From Bolinopsis microptera (taxonomy: Eukaryota; Ctenophora; Tentaculata; Lobata; Bolinopsidae), in contig NC_087073.1 in NCBI RefSeq assembly GCF_026151205.1, positions 7,089,001-7,153,000 on the forward strand: DNA of 64,000 nt. Direction: 5' to 3'. The notes under the pieces are model-generated. The model saw only the letters and a program-made list of their open reading frames with translations, did not search any database and had not been told where the DNA came from. The position numbers and the translations under genes are program-made. Numbering within the stretch: the first letter of the stretch is position 1; the number at the start of each line of letters is the position of its first letter. This document shows positions 61,243 through 64,000 of this stretch, in pieces.

Positions 61243-61542
61243 TCAAGCAACAGAGACTTGTGATCCTAGTCTGCGAATATTGTAATAAATAAAAATGCAC
61301 TGGAACTGGGTCTCGGGTGAAAGTCTATTCCTCAAGGGAGGCATAACTGCTTTATAACCTGAGAAGCTCTGCTCTGCAGCAGACTGACTGATTGGTTGGT
61401 TCAGCATAAGAATAGCAAGTCGCTGCAGCGTTTTCATTCGAGCACCGTAAAATCTCCAAAACGACTTAACTTTGTTACTGTTTGCTTCTCCGGGGGGCTT
61501 CTCAGGTCTGCTGGCTTTAGGTAACGCCCACGTTTCAAACAC
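61243..61542 (-). pseudogene. hAT transposase C-terminal dimerisation region
   Basis: The frame reads FWRFYGARMKTLQRLAILML, then NQPISQSAAEQSFSGYKAVM, then RNRLSPETQFQCIFIYYNIR and a stop. This is the hAT C-terminal dimerisation block: W/F...L..LA...L..P.(S/T)...E..FS......RNRLSPE. No catalytic core is attached; the core fragment at 12110-12583 is far away and not demonstrably the same element. The frame has no stop within the domain. Confidence 0.8.
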
Positions 61543-62159
61543 TCCTGTAATTGTACAGAAATAACAGTTAAGTTAAATAACAGTCTCCAAGAATATGTGA
61601 GCAGAAGAAAGCAGATAGGTGATGTCGTCGTGAATTTCCTCCTAACACCTCTTCCCTCCTTCTTCTTCAACCTACTCCTCTTTACCCGTGATCTTATCCA
61701 TGTTCCTAAGATTATGTGAGTGAGACTATTATTTTTTCGTGAGTGACTTCAATCTCTGTTCTTACATTGTTATAGTTAAACAGTTAAACAGCACAAGATA
61801 TCTGAATGAGCTTACTTGTTGCATCACTCGCACAGTGGATAAAATTTCCAAACATCCAGATAAGTTTTTGTGTCTCAATCTCCTAATAGATATTTGTACT
61901 GTAGATTGTAGGACAATGATCTCTCGTATAGAAGTTACTGTAAAACTAGTAGGAAGGCAATTGGGACTAGCACCCACCTGAACACTTGCCAGAGTGTTGG
62001 TGAGAGCCATTATGGATATAATATAATTTCCGGGTGCAGGTGGTTTTGGTGCTTCAGGTGGTGCAGTTTTAACATTGAACCCTCTCTTTATTTTTATTTT
62101 TAAAGAGTTATAGTGGATCTAGTGATATTAATGTAATTTAATGTAATATTTTGGAATTA
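61543..62159. other. Spacer without a supported gene
   Basis: Antiparallel 80-codon frames at 61739-62010 overlap on both strands; neither has a motif. Ends at the MITE. Confidence 0.35.
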
Positions 62160-62317
62160 GGGTCGTTCACATATTACGTAATCAGCTGAGGGGGGGGGGG
62201 GGGCCGGGGGGTTCCGAATGATTATGGTTCCGAATGATTATGCTAATTTTGACACGATAGCTATGACCTGTAAAACTGTTCCTACAAATTATTACGTAAT
62301 AATATGTGAACGACCCC
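62160..62317. mobile_element. 158-bp MITE with TTA target duplication
   Basis: The termini are GGGTCGTTCACATATTACGT and its complement (TATGTGAACGACCCC), bordered by TTA at 62157-62159 and 62318-62320. A G-rich core and a short duplication (GGTTCCGAATGATTAT twice) lie inside. A 3-bp TTA/TAA duplication fits PIF/Harbinger or ISL2EU-type elements. A solo end of the family is at 12034-12060. Confidence 0.8.
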
Positions 62318-62385
62318 TTACATATAAGTTTGTGCCCCAAACTAGCATTGCTAATTATTGTTGATCAATGTAATGAAGTTATAGT

Positions 62386-62669
62386 TGCTGTGTATACACT
62401 AGAACAAGAGAGACACTTACTTTCCAGACATAAACCCCTAATAAATAAAATCAATTAGTACAGGAATATAACAAGATACAACACCCTTCCACGAAAGCTT
62501 CTTCCAATTGTTCCAACCAGCTGTTGAGATATGTGGCATTACCGCACCAGGGCTCTTTTCTCGTCGCCATTTGCTGTGTATACACTAGAACAAGAGAGAC
62601 ACTTACTTTCCAGACATAAACCCCTAATAAATAAAATCAATTAGTACAGGAATATAACAAGATACAACA
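62386..62669 (-). mobile_element. 284-bp TRIM with identical 98-bp LTRs
   Basis: Two direct repeats of 98 bases (62572-62669 and 62386-62483) are identical. Read on the minus strand each starts TGTTGTATCTTG and ends ATACACAGCA (TG...CA). After the 5' LTR comes AATGGCGACGAGAAAAGAG, matching the TGGCGACGAG primer-site/leader of the gag relic at 17.5 kb; just before the 3' LTR is GTGGAAGGG, a polypurine tract. The 88-base interior opens with ATGGCGACG and encodes a gag-like start (YLNSWLEQLEEAFVEG). Flanking 5-mers are ATTAT and ACTAT (one mismatch). This is the architecture of a terminal-repeat retrotransposon in miniature; identical LTRs imply recent insertion. Confidence 0.8.
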
Positions 62670-63228
62670 ATAATCGTTAGTAGCATTTAGTTAGGCGTAA
62701 GTAAGTACAAGCAGTAAGTAACACCAAGCAGTCGATAAGTTTTAAATTTAAATGCATGAGAATATAAACCAAAATGTGAAAGTAATTTAATATAGCGTTC
62801 GACAAAAAAACGGGCTCAACAACAAAAACAGGCTCAATTCAAATCGTTTTGTTAGTGTAGCGGTGCTGGGGCTGGGGTGCTGTGATGCATGTGCATGTGG
62901 CTGCTGGTGGGTGTTTCTTCCATCTGAAAGGTGATGTGGTTGTGACATATTATATACGAATGGTAAATGAAATTTTACATGAATCCATCTTTGAAATATT
63001 ATGTAAGATAATGTTATAATTACCAGCATACTTATTACTAAGTAAAGGCGCACACATAGCTTTAATATCTATTTTCGGTCTTTCCTCGGCCTCCTTCACT
63101 TTCTTGTCCTTCTTCTTATCATCCTTCACCTTCTTTTCCTCCTTCTTCTTCGCCTTGTTCACTTTCTTTCTCAAACAACTTTATCTATATTTTGTTATAC
63201 ATGTAGTAAAACATTAGCCTAGTTACCC

Positions 63229-63229
<1 letters not shown>
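62670..63229. other. Spacer with a Lys/Glu-rich minus-strand frame
   Basis: At 63174-62950 the minus strand reads MRKKVNKAKKKEEKKVKDDK in an AAG/GAA-rich stretch, possibly a low-complexity exon; a His/Gln-rich frame lies at 62787-63053. Neither has further support. Confidence 0.3.

Positions 63230-63269
<40 letters not shown>
63230..63269. repeat. Run of 40 C
   Basis: An uninterrupted homopolymer of 40 C follows AGTTACCCTC. The true length may differ, because such tracts are hard to sequence. Confidence 0.9.
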
Positions 63270-63271
<2 letters not shown>

Positions 63272-63505
63272 TGGCCTTAACTTAAATGGTGATTAAGAAG
63301 CCATTTTCTCAACATTTAGAATACTTAACAACCTTTTCTTTGTCAGTGTTTAGTCATGTGTACTGTGTAGTAATATTAAACGATTCAAAAGTCAAATTGT
63401 TATAAAACTTTTCTATAAGTTCATCATTTTATACATATTATCCACTTACCAGTTGCCCAATCCTTTGTCTTGGTCTGGAAAGTGGTAAATATAATTAGCT
63501 TTACC

Positions 63506-63545
63506 TGATATCTGAACGATAGTGCAATCCAACACTATATCACTA
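63506..63545. repeat. Third piece of the 55.7/56.5-kb duplication
   Basis: TACCTGATATCTGAACGATA then GTGCAATCCAACACT matches about 55908-55940 and 56655-56688. Confidence 0.7.
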
Positions 63546-63619
63546 TATGGGCAATTCCACGGTAAGGTTCCACTTGGTGAAAATGAAAAATGTTAAGATA
63601 GGCACCTAATTTTGGTTAA

Positions 63620-64000
63620 GGGGGGGGGGTTCACCCTGATTTTTTTGTGAAAATTAGTTTCGAGATAGCAGTTGACCAACAAACTAGGACCGGTGACCGA
63701 ACTTTTGAGGGGGTCCCGGACCCCAACCGCCAAACGGTGCCTGCGGGGCAGCCACGCCCATATTTGATCCAAATTAGGCCCAATTTAGCCAAATACCCTG
63801 AACATGCCCAAAACCCAGATTTTAGGTGCTCTACTTGTAGCTAGTGGTCCCCTGAACTCGTATATGAATTTTCATCAAGATTGGACAAAAAATGACTGAG
63901 TTATGAGCCAAAAACCATATGACCATATTTGGGCATACGCACCAAATTTGATCGATTTTGGCCCATAAATTGGTCAAATATCAATATTTTTGAATGAAAC
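63620..64000. mobile_element. Arm of the TTAA fold-back family, cut by window end
   Basis: After TTAA (63616-63619) comes a run of 10 G and then sequence homologous to the left arm of the element at 8239-9600 (TTTCGAGATAGCAGTTGACC, GGGGGTCCCGGACCCCAACC). The same TTAA-G(n) junction in an unrelated location supports the boundary call for the family. The second arm would lie beyond the window. Confidence 0.85.

Noticed and set aside
63230-63269. 40-C tract as a regulatory element
   Set aside because: Homopolymers of this length are more likely slippage products or sequencing artefacts.
1-64000. tRNA or rRNA genes
   Set aside because: I looked for box B (GGTTCGANNCC) and cloverleaf pairings on both strands by eye and found none; a tRNAscan and Rfam run would be decisive.

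Overview
This window looks like animal (metazoan) nuclear DNA from an AT-rich, transposon-dense intergenic region. Protein-like segments are short and bounded by GT...AG splice signals. There are no bacterial-style operons. The mobile elements are of animal type: CR1-group LINEs with PHD, APE endonuclease and RT domains, plus hAT, PIF/Harbinger, RAG1/Transib-like, Mutator-like, Penelope-like, Ty3-type LTR and TTAA-target elements. The mixture fits an aquatic invertebrate (cnidarian, sponge or lophotrochozoan), but I cannot name a species. I saw no tRNA, rRNA or CRISPR array by eye.

Layout. 1-8 kb: AT-rich DNA with direct repeats, a LINE tail relic, a TA-flanked MITE, a ubiquitin-protease Cys-box exon and unassigned exon-like pieces. 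8.2-9.6 kb: a long fold-back element flanked by TTAA; a second arm lies at the right window edge. 9.6-10.9 kb: a spliced minus-strand gene. 11-16 kb: broken transposase-like genes (hAT and an unassigned family with a DGPxxQYKNR motif), partly tandemly duplicated. 17-23 kb: a gag relic between LTR fragments, a membrane exon, a deleted LINE, GATA-rich simple repeats and a multi-hairpin element. 24-28 kb: a decayed AlkB+SGNH LINE ORF1, a Harbinger element with a transposase remnant, and another SGNH tail. 29-31 kb: a 5'-truncated non-LTR RT. 31.7-45 kb: three copies of a small multi-exon zinc-motif gene. One copy is split by an apparently complete 6.9-kb CR1-group LINE (33073-40007) whose ORF1 fuses an AlkB-type 2OG-Fe(II) dioxygenase to an SGNH hydrolase and whose ORF2 has PHD, endonuclease and RT. 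45.4-54.5 kb: a RAG1/Transib-like transposase relic on the plus strand, interrupted by a minus-strand LINE and then by a 4.0-kb TTAA-flanked element carrying a 3-kb, 42-bp minisatellite. 55-64 kb: duplicated exon-like pieces, a second spliced gene with two in-frame stops, a Penelope-like fragment, a hAT C-terminus, a 158-bp MITE, a 284-bp TRIM with identical LTRs, a 40-C tract and the fold-back arm.

How the parts relate. Most sequence is mobile-element debris, and the nesting gives a relative history: RAG1-like gene first, then the LINE and TTAA element inside it; triplicated zinc-motif gene first, then the AlkB-LINE inside one copy. The most unusual item is the LINE ORF1 with both an AlkB dioxygenase and an SGNH esterase. 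A second, divergent and decayed copy at 24.1-25.0 kb keeps the same domain order, so the fusion is not a one-off chimera.
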